Assembly: GCF_963676685.1 (NCBI RefSeq)
Contig: NC_092345.1
Location: 78,991,592 to 79,055,591, forward strand
Direction of reading: 5' to 3'
Origin: Mytilus edulis
Lineage: Eukaryota; Mollusca; Bivalvia; Mytilida; Mytilidae
DNA length: 64,000 nt
The notes beneath the pieces were generated by a model. The model was not told the DNA's origin and searched no databases. It saw only the letters and a program-made list of their open reading frames with translations. The position numbers were made by a program, and so were the translations under genes. This document shows, piece by piece, positions 38,601 to 51,300 of the stretch. How positions within the stretch are numbered: position 1 is the first letter of the stretch; the number at the start of each line of letters is the position of its first letter.

Positions 38601-39109
38601 AATATCCCTCTAATAGACTAGCATTTAAATCCCAGTTTTCTAATATGGTAGCTAGGTGGAACCTAAAACTAAAAAATTTGAAAAAAATATTTTAAATATA
38701 TTTCAAATGCATGTATATGTGATAATATAAATTCTCCAGATTTCACTGTATTTTCCCTTTTGATGTTTTTCAACTACAGCCAGTTTGGTGTGGGTTGATG
38801 TTTGATTGTTGTACATGTTATATATCGACATGAGATTTGTTTATATACATAATACTTATTTCCCTAAATTCAAATAAAATAGATGTGAGAAATTAAAGAA
38901 AACCATATGCAAATATTTTAAAAATAATTTGCATTTGTTCTGTTGATTGATAGTGGTACACATATGAAGAAATGGTGAAATCACTTATATATAGTTCTGA
39001 TCAAAAATTTCATGATAGACATGCATGGTAAATAAGTAGTAGGTTGTTTGAAGTTTGCAGCATATTCAACTTTGAAAATCTTTTTCAGGTCTACAATCCA
39101 TATAAAACT

Positions 39110-39370
39110 CTGTATATATGTGGTATAATTTCCAATGAGACAGCTTTCCAGAGGTTAAAATAACAAAGTAATTAAAGGCAACCATACAGCCTTAATAAGT
39201 GAGAAAAAAACAGTCTAGACATGTTAAGTAAGCAACAATTAATGTAATGGCCTGATTTGCAACTTATAAACAACAGGTTTGGAACCCTCCCCCCAAAAAA
39301 ATCAGAGAGCAGATTGCTCTGACGGACACGATTGCCGTTGTTTCGTTGACACATGTACATGTATACATGT
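39110..39370. repeat. Dispersed repeat fragment
   Basis: GGCAACCATACAGCCTTAAT and neighbouring sequence match 40585-40700, in the same orientation. No coding potential. Confidence 0.55.
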
Positions 39371-40584
39371 AGCTGGATAATATTATTTTCAAAACTAATT
39401 CAACTGCACATGTAAAATAGTTACAAAATAGCCAATCCCGGATAAAAGTGTATGAACAATGCGATTAGGCCTATTGTGTTTTATTTTTGTACTATCAATT
39501 CCAAGTTTACTTTCCACAGCAGTCATATCTTATCTTATCACCTATTTTCCTACGTTAATTCTAGGAGGAACCCCATTCCTAACTCTTTAAATATTTAATT
39601 TCCTTTCGGTCAGTGATCATGACTCCTTTCCGTACACATTTATCGGTTTAAATTTCGATCATTTTTAATATAATACACTTTATTGACAGAACGAGCTAAT
39701 ACTCGACGTATTGTTTTAATTCAGAATTCACGGAAGTTACTTCCAGAAGGGAGACAATTGGAAACAATAATATGGAAGACTCCATTTTGCCTGAAGGGGT
39801 GTTCTACGATGTGGACTATATTTATTTTCATTTAAATGATGCATATGATTTAAAATTATGCAACAATAATAACCTTCAATAGCAGACATACATCGAAAAG
39901 ATCCCATGAGTTTAAAATTAATTAATTGAGTGGGGAATCCAGAGCAACCATTCAATCGAAAAACCCTCAAAGTCAAGAAAACTATACGCATGCGCATAAT
40001 TTCCAAAAAAAACCTGGAGCAAGAACGTATATTAAATGTTTATTAAACGACCTAGATAGTTCTCTATTTCTTTATGGAAGTACAATCTCAAATATCAGTT
40101 TCATAAAGGTAAAATATAAGAAAAACTCCACTTCAGTTCTTATATGACAGAAATAGATTTATCGGAATTCAGAGAACTCTCGCATTTTATCAAACTGGGA
40201 ATTCCCTCTAACGTGTTTCTAAATTTAGAAAAACACTAAATATAAATACTGCGTAATTCTGATTTTCCGTGTTGTTAAAAACACGCATATAAGTCAAGGG
40301 AATTATCAAACATGAAGATTATGAAAAGAACATTATAGGAAAGTTGTTAAAGTTCAATCCCTTTGTTTGTTTTTACCTTTAAAGCAAGACAATCATAAGA
40401 ATCTGAGATGTTCCTTAATGTTTAGAATAAAACGATTGACGTGAGGGCAATGCTCTGAGCCACCAGTATAAGTCTACAGATTGCTTGAAAGCAATCGTAT
40501 CCCAAAAATTGTTCCAATGAAGATAAAGGCAAGCCTGGAGGGGATTCATTACATTTGGAACAACTTTTCTGAAGGATGGATACG

Positions 40585-40900
40585 TATAAAAATTAAAATA
40601 TGTAATAAGATTGCCAATAAGACAACTACCCACAAATGTTCAAATGACAAAGCAATTATAGGCAACCATACAGCCTTCAAAAATGAGGGAAACTGTCCCA
40701 ACATGAAAAGTATACATTAATACAATTGAGAAGGGAAATGGCCTGATTCACAATTCCACTAATAAACAGGTCGGGAACATCTTCCCTTCAAATAAACCAG
40801 ATGCTCCACAGGGCGCAGCTTGATACTACAGCAGAGGCCGAACCCTGAACAGTTGGGGCAAGTATGGACACAACATTAAAGCCTGATACAGCTCTGAATT
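40585..40900. repeat. Dispersed repeat fragment
   Basis: Longer relative of 39110-39370, beginning near AGATTGCCAATAAGACAACT. The ORF crossing it is incidental. Confidence 0.55.
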
Positions 40901-41877
40901 TGGATTGTGATCAAATAGTCAAAACAGAATAGGTTTCCGACACAGAATGAATGTAGTCTAAGAACTTAAAACATTTAATATTAAATTGGACTTTTACCTA
41001 TTGTGGTCCTTTATCCAAAAATCTTAATACATGGTTTGAGGCACTTGTCGCAGAAAAAAATCCCATAGACTTAGGGGTCGACCATTTGATATTCTGGGGA
41101 GGGGCAGGTGGATTTGTTTTTGATCGGTTATTTATTTTTGTAATCTAAGAGGACAAATTATTCATTTTCTGCACTAGTGAAGCAAGATTTTTCATTAAAG
41201 CAAGGGACTGATTATTCATTTTCACAACTGTTTTTATGATATTCGAAAAACATACAATTTTCAAATAATTTTTTTTATTATAAACAACATATTTGTGTTT
41301 CCTTTAAATTTTTATTTTGACTAGAACACACCCGCGAAATCGCGGGCATATACAGCCTGTGGACTGTTGTAGGATGATTTTTTGTAAAAAGATATTATGT
41401 ATGGAGAATTTCATGAAAGGTATCAAAAGCCCTCTTCCTTTTTCCAAAGTCCGATATTTGTTTCCTTTCTGTTAAATTCAATTATTTCTCTTGTGTCTGG
41501 CCTCAGACCACAATTATTCTTCTCCTTTGCTACAATGCTTCTTTTGGTAAAAGTTAAATCAAATTAACAATTTGCACCGTTTCAAACATGAAATAAATGT
41601 AGCTGCTTAGACCATTATTAGTCTAATAAAATATGCATCTAGGACAATCCATCAGTGTTTTTTTCTTTTCTTTTGAGAGCCTTATTAACATGCCAATGGT
41701 AGGATATGAATCATGTATAAATGACTAAGGCTAATTTGAGGGGTGGTCGGAGGGGTCCTGATCCCGAAATCCCGGGCTTAAAACCATGAAATTCCGAGAT
41801 GCAGAATTTAAAGAAATTCATATCCCGAAATCGAAAAATATATTCCCGGATCCGGTAAGGATCAATCCCCAAATCCC

Positions 41878-42626
41878 GAGCTTAAAAACAACCGATCCCG
41901 GCTCCCCGAAAAAGGTCCTCCCTACTTCTAATCTCTACCTTACTTTCATTTTTGCCAAATCACTATTTTCCCTTTCAACAATAAATTTTTATGCCCCATT
42001 TATGGGCATTATGTTTTCTAGTCTGTACATCCGTTCGTTTGTTCGTCCGTCCGTCCGTGTCTGTCCCGCTTCAGGTTAAAGTTTTTGGTCGAGGTAGTTT
42101 TAGATGAAGTTGATCATGTTTTTCTTATTTTAATATATATGCTAGTGATATGATCTCTTAATTAGTAAACATTTCAAAGAAAACAGTAGACAGAATCAGG
42201 GCCGACTTTCTATACTAACATACTAACATAGAAAGTCCCTGACAGACTACAGAGAGCTTAAAAACAACCGATCCCGATGCCCCGAAAAAGGACCTGCCTA
42301 CTTCTAATCTCTACCTTACTTTCATTTTTGCCAAATCACTATTTTCCCTTTCAACAATAAATTTTTATGCCCCATTTATGGGCATTATGTTTTCTAGTCT
42401 GTACATCCGTTCGTTTGTTCGTCCGTCCGTCCGTGTCTGTCCCGCCTCAGGTTAAAGTTTTTGGTCGAGGCAGTTTTAGATGAAGTTGAGCATATTTTTC
42501 TTATTTTAATATTATATGCTAGTGGTATGACCCCTGAATTAGTAAACATTTCAAGGAAAACAGTAGACAGAATCAGGGCCGACTTTCTATACTAACATAC
42601 TAACACAGAAAGTCCCTGACAGAATA
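41878..42626. repeat. Direct duplication, about 376-bp unit, within a dispersed repeat
   Basis: Copies at 41878-42250 and 42254-42626 share GAGCTTAAAAACAACCGATC and a GTTCGTCCGTCCGTCCGTGT block, with about 5 percent differences. A further partial remnant, including TCTAAGGAGGTATAATAGTT, recurs at 42700-43100. The family is common in bivalves. Confidence 0.8.
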
Positions 42627-43394
42627 CAGAGTCTCTATATATTAAAGTAGTATAATCGTAGTTTACATGTTGATAAACGCGAAAAATAATTGTCTTCTCT
42701 AAGGAGGTATAATAGTTGTGGTTCTTGCGGTCTAAACACCATGATATGAAACGCGAAAAATAATTGTCCTCTCTAAGGAGGTATAATAGTTGTGATTCTT
42801 GCGATCTAAACACTATATATATTATGATATGGAGAACGCTCTGAAAGGCTTATTTTTTTTCCATTTGTGTTATCCATCATACGATTGGTTGTACTTGTGT
42901 CAAATGTTTTACTTATTTTAATATATATACAACTGGTATGACCCCTTAAATAGTAAACATTTCAAAGAAAACAGTAGAATACAGAGAGTCTCTATGTATT
43001 AAAGTAGTATAATCGTAGATTACATGTAGATAAACCCGAAAAATAATGTCCTCTATAAGGAGGTATAATAGTTGTGGTTCTTTCGATCTAAATACCATGA
43101 TATGGAGAACGCTCTGATTGGCTTATTTATTTTTCATTTTTGTTATCTATCATACGATTGGTTGTATTTGTGCATCTTTCAAACCGGAAGTCTTATCTAT
43201 GACTAAAAGTCAGTCCAATGACGGAATCATATCCGGACTCCTTTTTTTCGTTTTTCTCCCAAAATAACTTAATCTGAATAATTATAAGAATGGATGACAA
43301 ATGCGACTATGCATGTTACCTATAGGACACAGAGGCATGATGATTGATTTATTGTGGAAGGAAGAGAAGCGACACACAAAATGAGGTCTTCTCG

Positions 43395-43520
43395 TTTAAT
43401 AGTATATAAATATTTTTTTTTTGCATACTGAATGCTATAAATTTTTATTTTGACATTTTTTTTTGCATGCCGAATGCTATAAATTTTTATTTTGACATTT
43501 TTTTTGCATGCTGAATTGAT
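43395..43520. repeat. Tandem repeat, about 43-bp unit, 3 copies
   Basis: The units contain GCATGCTGAATGCTATAAAT and TTTTATTTTGACATTTTTTT. The minus-strand ORF at 43320-43544 translates this repeat. Confidence 0.8.
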
Positions 43521-43544
43521 ATGCACGCAGTTGCGTGTTGGCAT

Positions 43545-44455
43545 ATAGGGAGCTATGCGCCTGAATACAATTTAATTAAATATATTAAATAACTTGGAAT
43601 CCTCACCTTTTATAAGTAGAGACAATCCATAACCTCAGAAATATTAATCTTAAATTTATATAAATGAAAAGTAAGCTTCCATAAATAAAAATCAACAATG
43701 TTTCTTAAAATTGGTAAAAGCGGTATAGTCATACCCCAACATGTTGACCATAGATAGACAAACAATTCACTTGCATTTGATTCGCATTTGAACTATGTGT
43801 TTGTTAATGTAAACCGTTTCAAATGTGAATTAAACTAATTCAAATTAGTTAATGTCAATCCAATTCAAATTAGGTGTGAACTCAGTATGATTGTCAGGTA
43901 GTTTCAAACTGAAAGATACTTTTAAGGGAAGGGAAAGAAACGGATAAAACCATGTGTGTTACAAACACTGTTTATTCAAGTCAGAATCCTGGATCTCAAT
44001 AGTACTTTCATAATGTCAAATAAAAACATGAATATGATAGTTACATACAATGCTACATGTATTTAATACGTATTAAATAACATTTATTTTAGTGATTGGT
44101 AATTCGGAAAAATCTGAAATTCAGGCGTAAATTGAGACAAACAATATCACTGAATGCAGTTTCTAGTCAAGTGACCAGCAAACATGGAAATTTACCTTTT
44201 GAATGAAAGGAGAACTCTTACATTGAAAATGAATGATGTAAATCTAGATTCTAATAATAGCTGAAGGGAGCTCACATTCACAACAGTTAAAGCATTGCTG
44301 AATTAGTGAACAAAGCATTTTTCTCATTAACTTGAAAATCCACCTATTTTTATAATAGAAAAAAACAGAATTTTAAGACATAAATTATAAAATTCCTGAT
44401 AAAAAGCGGTGCTGAGCATGCATGTAATATGCTTGAAACATATTCAAGAGGGGGA
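43545..44455. other. Intergenic, no gene recognised
   Basis: AT-rich sequence, no supported feature. Confidence 0.5.
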
Positions 44456-44457
44456 GG

Positions 44458-44720
44458 ACAGGGGTAAGGGAGAAAGGGGGTAGGAGAAAGGAGAAAGGGG
44501 GTGGGAGAAAGGAGAAAGGAGAGGAAGGCTGGGAGAAAGGAGAAAAAGTTGGAGAAAGGAGAAAAAATAGAATATCTCTACTTTTAAAATTTTTTCTAAT
44601 ATTTCAAGAAAAAATATCTCAAAAGGAGATGTTTTATTCTAATGGGAGAAAGGAGAACGGGGGTAGGAGAAAGGAGAAGAGGGGTGGGAGAAGGGAGAAG
44701 GGTACCCCCTGTCCTCCCCC
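44458..44720. repeat. Purine-rich low-complexity tract
   Basis: GGAGAAAGG-type repeats, interrupted at 44560-44640 by AT-rich sequence. The tract ends are near-mirror (GAGGGGGAGGACAGGGG at the left, CCCCCTGTCCTCCCCCTC at the right), so it may be an inverted-repeat element with expanded ends. Confidence 0.75.
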
Positions 44721-45076
44721 TCATTCAAAGAATAAAGTTTTATAACTTCCTAATGTCATTTCCAAAATTTATCAAAACCTAAATCTTACTGTGGATTCCT
44801 ATATTTTTCGTGGTTGTCAATTCTCCTGGATTGTTGAAAACTTGCATATTCATCGATATTTGATTTTGTGGTTTTAACAATCCAGACAGACAAATAGCAA
44901 TAAGGTGTTAAGGAAAACATGACCTAAAACCTCCTTCATATAAGACAAAAATACATGGGAACTCATACTGAATGGTCAAATGTGTTCAATATGAAAATTG
45001 CAGTTAAGATGGTAAAATCACAAATCAGCCGTTTCTGTAAATCGACTATGACTTTTGAGCAAATTTAAAAGTAGTC

Positions 45077-45382
45077 CGAGATTACTCTGACGTCCAACCG
45101 CTGTTTTGCCAGACAAGCTGGGGCCGTGGGACGTCAGAGCTCGTCCCATATCAAAAAGTGGATATTTGCCCACCCAAAATAGATGCGCTGCTTCGCCGCT
45201 TCTGATGCCGACTGACGGCCATGGAGTTATATAAATCGGGCACCAATCTGTTCATTTTTCATTTATCTCTTCATTTATGTAAGTTTCACCTACCTGCCAA
45301 CCTTTATTTTTCCATATTTTAACAGTTTTCACAGTGACCCATCGATTTCGGCATTTTGCCGTTGGACGTCAGAGTAATCTCG
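45077..45382. mobile_element. MITE, 306 bp, 22-bp perfect terminal inverted repeats
   Basis: CGAGATTACTCTGACGTCCA (plus AC) at 45077-45098 is exactly complementary to 45361-45382. The interior is GC-richer than the surroundings and has no ORF. No target duplication resolved. Confidence 0.85.
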
Positions 45383-45582
45383 AACCAATTTAAAGGGAAA
45401 TGACAGGGAAGGGACCAAATATTGTTCAAGGGGAGCAAATGCCCTTTCATTTGGTATGCAGGTTTCAAAAATAGAGGGAGAATAAGAGGAAAAGTTGAGT
45501 CATCTTATTAGACTTCAGTTAAATAATGTAGACTTATATACCACTAATTTAAAAAAAAAAAAAAAACCCACAGAACTATGTC

Positions 45583-46430
45583 TATACGTTCAGGTATTTC
45601 ACATCCAATTTTTTATGGTAATATTCTTTATAAAGCACAAAGGTGTCAGTATTCACCTCAGAAACTTACAAAACCTTTGAATAGACTTATTAAGAAGGGA
45701 TATAATTACGATACTGTTGTCAAGTCATTAAAGATTGCATATTTTGGCGTTAATATTGAGTCACTGATAAGGTCTTTGCATCGGAACTAAACACATTTAT
45801 TCTAAAAACAGTTGTTGGCATGACACGGCTTATGTTCTTCTCATATATGTTATGATGGTATGATACTAAACCCCTAACGGGAAGGATTGTGCCTGATGTT
45901 CATATGATGAAATCATAATCTTTCAGTCAGTTTAGTTGAAGTCTGGAGCTGGCATGTCAGTTAACTGCTAGTAGTCTGTTGTTATTTATGTATTATTGTC
46001 ATTTTGTTTATTTTCTTTGGTTACATCTTCTGACATCAGACTCGGATTTCTCTTGAACTGAATTTTAATGTGCGTATTGTTATGCGTTTACTTTACTACA
46101 TTGGTTAGAGGTATAGGGGGAGGGTTGAGATCTCACAAACATGTTTAACCCCGCCGCATTTTTGCGCCTGTCCCAAGTCAGGAGCCTCTGGCCTTTGTTA
46201 GTCTTGTATTATTTTAATTTTAGTTTCTTGTGTACAATTTGGAAATTAGTATGGCGTTCATTATCACTGGACTAGTATATATTTGTTTAGGGGCCAGCTG
46301 AAGGACGCCTCCGGGTGCGGGAATTTCTCGCTACATTGAAGACCTGTTGGTGACCCTCTGCTGTTGTTTTTTTTATTTGGGCGGGTTGTTGTCTCTTTGA
46401 CACATTCCCCATTTCCATTCTCAATTTTAC
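45583..46430 (+). mobile_element. Retroelement 3' end: reverse-transcriptase C terminus plus tail
   Basis: The frame 45583-45790 reads IRSGISHPIFYGNILYKAQR onward and ends VNIESLIRSLHRN; the same peptide is encoded on the opposite strand at 51571-51951. Upstream is truncated at an A-run. The tail to 46430 contains ACCCGTTAGGGG-type and CCGGGTGCGGG landmarks shared with 29015, 50868 and 58015. I recall this protein tail from bivalve elements with a Penelope- or LINE-like reverse transcriptase, class not settled here. Confidence 0.75.
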
Positions 46431-46797
46431 TAATTCACTTTGACTACTGATATGCAAACCTAAAAACAGAAAAATATATCATAAAATAGTGATTGAAAGA
46501 TTCATAACACTTTGAAAGGATAATTCAGACACGTGTTACACGGGGAGCATGTTTGTTTACAAATAATAATGTCACGTGATCGCCCAGACCTCACATGTTG
46601 CATCGCCCTTACAATCGGATTGAATCCACTGATACATAACCCATTATCATGTAAACATGCAACGTGAATGTGATTGGTTATCAAATAATACAGAAATAAT
46701 GCATGCACAGTTTATGAAGAAATTAGTTCATCAAATAGATCGATTTTCACTTTTGACACGAATAGGTCGGGTTGACATTTCTGTCATCGGGGATAAT

Positions 46798-46961
46798 ATA
46801 CACCTTATCGCTATTTGTCCGCCATTGCTGGAAATCACACAGGTTCCCGTAAAATTTTGACGTCATAAAACAAAATATCTGACGCCACAATGGAAAAGTG
46901 ATTGTTGTTGACGTCAAAAGTTCAAGCGGGCGGGTCAGCCGGGATTAGCGATAAGGTGTAT
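46798..46961. mobile_element. MITE, 164 bp
   Basis: ATACACCTTATCGCTA at 46798-46813 is complementary to TAGCGATAAGGTGTAT at 46946-46961. The interior is relatively GC-rich with two TGACGTCA-like motifs. No ORF. Confidence 0.8.
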
Positions 46962-46964
46962 TGA

Positions 46965-48300
46965 GATAAATGGGATAAAACTGACCGTCAAAAAGGTCTA
47001 GAGAAGCACATCAGTAGAACCTTCACATTAATAAGTAATACTTACCAAAATTTCTCTAATTAATAAACTATATAACTGAAATTTCACAAAGATAACGGTA
47101 AATAATTATGATGGTGGCGGTGATGCTGGTTAAATTGGCGCGAAATAATATTCTTACTCTTATTGCTTTACGTAAAAAAAATGTATAGAATTGAATTTGA
47201 CTAAAGTTGAACATAAAAAACGTAAATATGCAAAAGCCTGGTAATATATTAATGATAAAAGTGTGTATAAATTTCTGTAAACGAATTTACCCGTATACTT
47301 CACTAAGAATTACATTTGAGCGCAAGGAGATCTTTATTGTGAATCGGTTTATTAACTCAGGGTCGAAGTTCAACATGTTTATATTAACGGATTTTTTTTG
47401 CGTTGCTTTTTAATAAATCATTGAGGCCATCTATTTTTATTACGGGTTTCCACATCTTTAAATCGGAATTATAGAAAAAATGGAATGTTGTTAGCAGAAT
47501 CAAAACAGAAATGATGAACACTGCAACATTTTCAGCAAAACATAAATAGGATGGAGGATCTGTGTATTCACATTATTAATTTGTAAAACTCTCCTTATTC
47601 ATGTGAAGCGTGTGCTTTACATCGAGGCTTGTGCTTTACATCGAGGCTTTCTATGCTTATCATCGACGCCACAGTACTTCAACCAATCAGACAACGTTTA
47701 TTTGGGGCATTCGACCTGTTTTAACTCAGATTTTGGAATTTTTTAATCGAAATTATAGAAAAATGGAACGTTGTTAGTACATATAAAATAGAAAAAAGAT
47801 GAATACTATTAGTTAAAGCAAGTTTGAATGGGGTTCTGTGTATTTACATTGTTTGTACAACTCTCCTTACTGATGCCATATTTTGGAATTTCCGTGACCT
47901 AAATGGTTCGCGAAAATTAATATTTTTATATATAGTATAGTAAATATCTGATCATTTTTCATTATGATAAAAAATCTAAAGTTATGAGGTCAGAGGATTG
48001 GAAATATCAAACCGAGTGATAACAATAACTGTTGGGTTCGAATACCATGTATCCTTAAAATAGGTTTGAACGAAATAATGGGAATGAAATATATATAAAA
48101 AAAGTCAGAGCAATTGAACAATTTAAAAACCTTAAGTAGCAAAATCTTTAATCGTGTAGGTTTTTCATGTAATTTCAAAGACACTCGTGTTTTTATTTTA
48201 AATATTATTAATCATTACAAAAGGAATGTTTAAATGGGTTTCTATTGATCAACACTCATACATTTTATATGCACACATACACACGTATGTATTTTTGTGT
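46965..48300. other. Upstream region of the modular secreted gene
   Basis: AT-rich. A 26-bp direct repeat around GTGCTTTACATCGAGGCTT lies at 47611-47650, and two related AT-rich blocks (47470-47590, 47750-47880) look like diverged copies of each other. No promoter element assigned. Confidence 0.45.
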
Positions 48301-48311
48301 TGTGACAGACA

Positions 48312-51300
48312 ATGAGAGGCATTTTGCATTTGTTATTCATTTTCTTGATTACAATAGTCCACGGTAAGTTTTGATAAATAGAGGACGGTGTTTTATACGG
48401 ACAATTACATATACGATGATATCGCTTTTGTACATGTGTGGTGTGAATAAACTCTTCCATTTTACAGTTCAGGAATGGTTCTGTTTAGAATTTTGTTTCA
48501 ATTGTTGGAAACTCGAGGGTTTTATGAAAGATCTGTATGCATGTTTATTGTCGAACAAAGTGACATAACAAAAATATCGAACTCCAAGGTAAACTCAAAA
48601 CGGAAAGTCCCTTATTAAATGACAAAATCAAAACCTCAAACACATCAAACGAATGGAAAACAACTGTCATATATGACTTGGACTACAGGCATTTCTTTGT
48701 GTAGAAAATGGTGGATTAAACCTGGTTTTATAGCTAGCTACACTACTCAATGGTTTGACTTACAGTAGCATATAATTCAAGTATATTGACAAGACTTTGT
48801 GAGCAGAACAAGCATGTCAAAAATAGGTACACCAGTCAACATTGTGTTACAGTCTTAATCACTATAAAAAATAAAACAAATAAGTATTTCAACAAAGAAA
48901 AACAAAATGCTATATAGACACTTTATAGGCAAGCACATAAGCAAAAATGAAAGATTAGAATACAAAATTTATATATACGTTTTAATTTTTTTAATATAGA
49001 CAGTTCTTGTCTTAAGACTACATTCCTTTTAATTTTTATTACATCAGAGGCCCCTGAGGGGCCTCGGGTGTATTGCCATCGCCTACTTTTCAAAGATCTT
49101 CAAAGATCAAAGAGATGCATATATAATTAGTGTTGGGATAATAACCGACATTATGAACCCGCGAACATTATAGTGCAGAATAAAATTCCTTGTCTCTTCT
49201 TTTATATTCATGTTTTCAATGGATACTCAGATCTTTTTAAATGCAAATTAATAACATGAAAATGTTTTGTCGTTAGAAATATTCGTATATCAATCAAACG
49301 ATCTTCAATATCAATGATATACCGAAATATTATTGTCGCGGATGAATACCACCTATGCATATTCACCAAGTGAGCAAGAGCGAGAAGATAAACGAGAGAA
49401 AATCAATTCACGCAATTACACACAGAAAGGTAATTATATTTCAATTATTTGATTTAGAGTAACATCTTTAAACCGTTTGTAGCATATTTGTCTATAATAT
49501 TAACGAAGCAAAATCAGGAATATTTAATCTGACACAATATTAAAATAATTTGTCAGGCCGCGTCCCCCGCAGCCATTTTGAAAATACCAGCAGATTGGGT
49601 AGGAGTAACAAGAACCTGCAAGGCCCTTAAAGATAAGGTTACTTTCTTTGTATTCTTTAATGAAATCAATTTTTTTTTTTATAGATCTCAACAATTTAAA
49701 TTTCTTTTCTTCTTAAATAACAAGTAGATTGATCACTTGGACACACACGTGCACGTGGAACTATTTTCTGTTTTTTAATTAAGGTGCTGTTTCGGATTTT
49801 CGCTCCTTCTCCGACTTAGTTACTTGCATTAGTATATTTGAATAATTATGTCCCTTGACTAGTAAAAAAGCGGATTTTGTTAATGAATTTGTAAGTAATT
49901 CTTATATATAATTATTGGTTGAAATAATTGTATTTTATGTAATATTCAGAGAATCTTCGACTTCTTATTCTTCCAATAGAGATGGACTATTTTTGAGTGT
50001 CAATTATGACTCTTGCTCATAAAAGCAAGAGTCTTATTTTACACTGAAAGTGAAAGTAAAATGTCAGAATTTACTAGCCACACCCTAGATATATTTGGAG
50101 AATCCTTACAGTTTTAGAGGTATATATAAATATAGATTAACTGTTCTGTTTTTTAAGTCTTCCTTGTAGTATTGTATAATTTTGACCATACATGTCACTA
50201 GTCCAAATAATTATGACGTCTTGAAAGGCTATTATATTTTTTTTCTTTGACGCCTTACTTCGAGTCCAAATAATTATGACGTCTTGAAAGGCTGTTATAT
50301 TTTTTTCTTTTACGCCTTACTTCGACGTCAAAGTAAGGCGTCAAAGAAAAAATATATAATAGCCTTTTAAGACGTCATAATTATTTGGACTAACATGTCA
50401 CATGTACATGTATTGCCAAAATTATTAAGTTGTGTAACCATATCCATGTAAAATTTTAGGTATTTGAATTAGACATTTGTTCACGCATACATGAGTACTT
50501 GAGCAAATACAATCAGTTAAATTTCACTACGAGCACCCATGAGATCTTAAATTGAGCAAATATGATCACTTACATTTATGAGTAAAATTTTAGCTAGATC
50601 TACTCAATTGAGTTAGATATATCAATTTTGAGACTAATCTAAATGGTTATTTGAGCACACATGTGGCTATTTATACTAAGAGCGATATTGGGATTCTACA
50701 TGTCAGTAAACTTAGCAAATCTTTATTGAGTCAAACCTATGAGCCCTATACCCTGCATATGACTGCAAGAGATATTTTAAATGTTTTCCAGAACCCTAGA
50801 TTAAAAGTTGAACTGCAACATTGCAAAGGGTTAGTGTATTATTTTATTTTATCAAAATGTTAAAATTGAGAATGAAAATGGGGAATGTGTCACAGAGACA
50901 ACAACCTGACCAAAGAAAAAAAAACAACAGCAGAAGGTCACCAACAGGTCTTCAATGTAGCGAGAAATTCCCGCATCCGGAGGCGTCCTTCAGCTGGCCC
51001 CTAAACAAATATATACTAGTTCAGTGATAATGAACGCCATACTAATTTTCAAATTGTACACAAGAAACCAAAATTAAAATAATACAAGACTAACAAAGGC
51101 CAGAGGCTCCCGACTTGGGACAGGCGCTAAAATGCGGCAGGGTTAAACATGTTTGTGAGATCTCAACCCTCCCCCTATACCTCTAGCCAATGTAGAAAAG
51201 TAAACTCATAACAATACGCACATTAAAATTCAGTTCAAGAGAAGTCTGAGTCTGATGTCAGAAGATGTACATGTAACCATAGTCTAGAAAATAAACAAAA

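Noticed and set aside
43320-43544. Lys/Ile-rich minus-strand ORF
   Set aside because: It translates a 43-bp tandem repeat.
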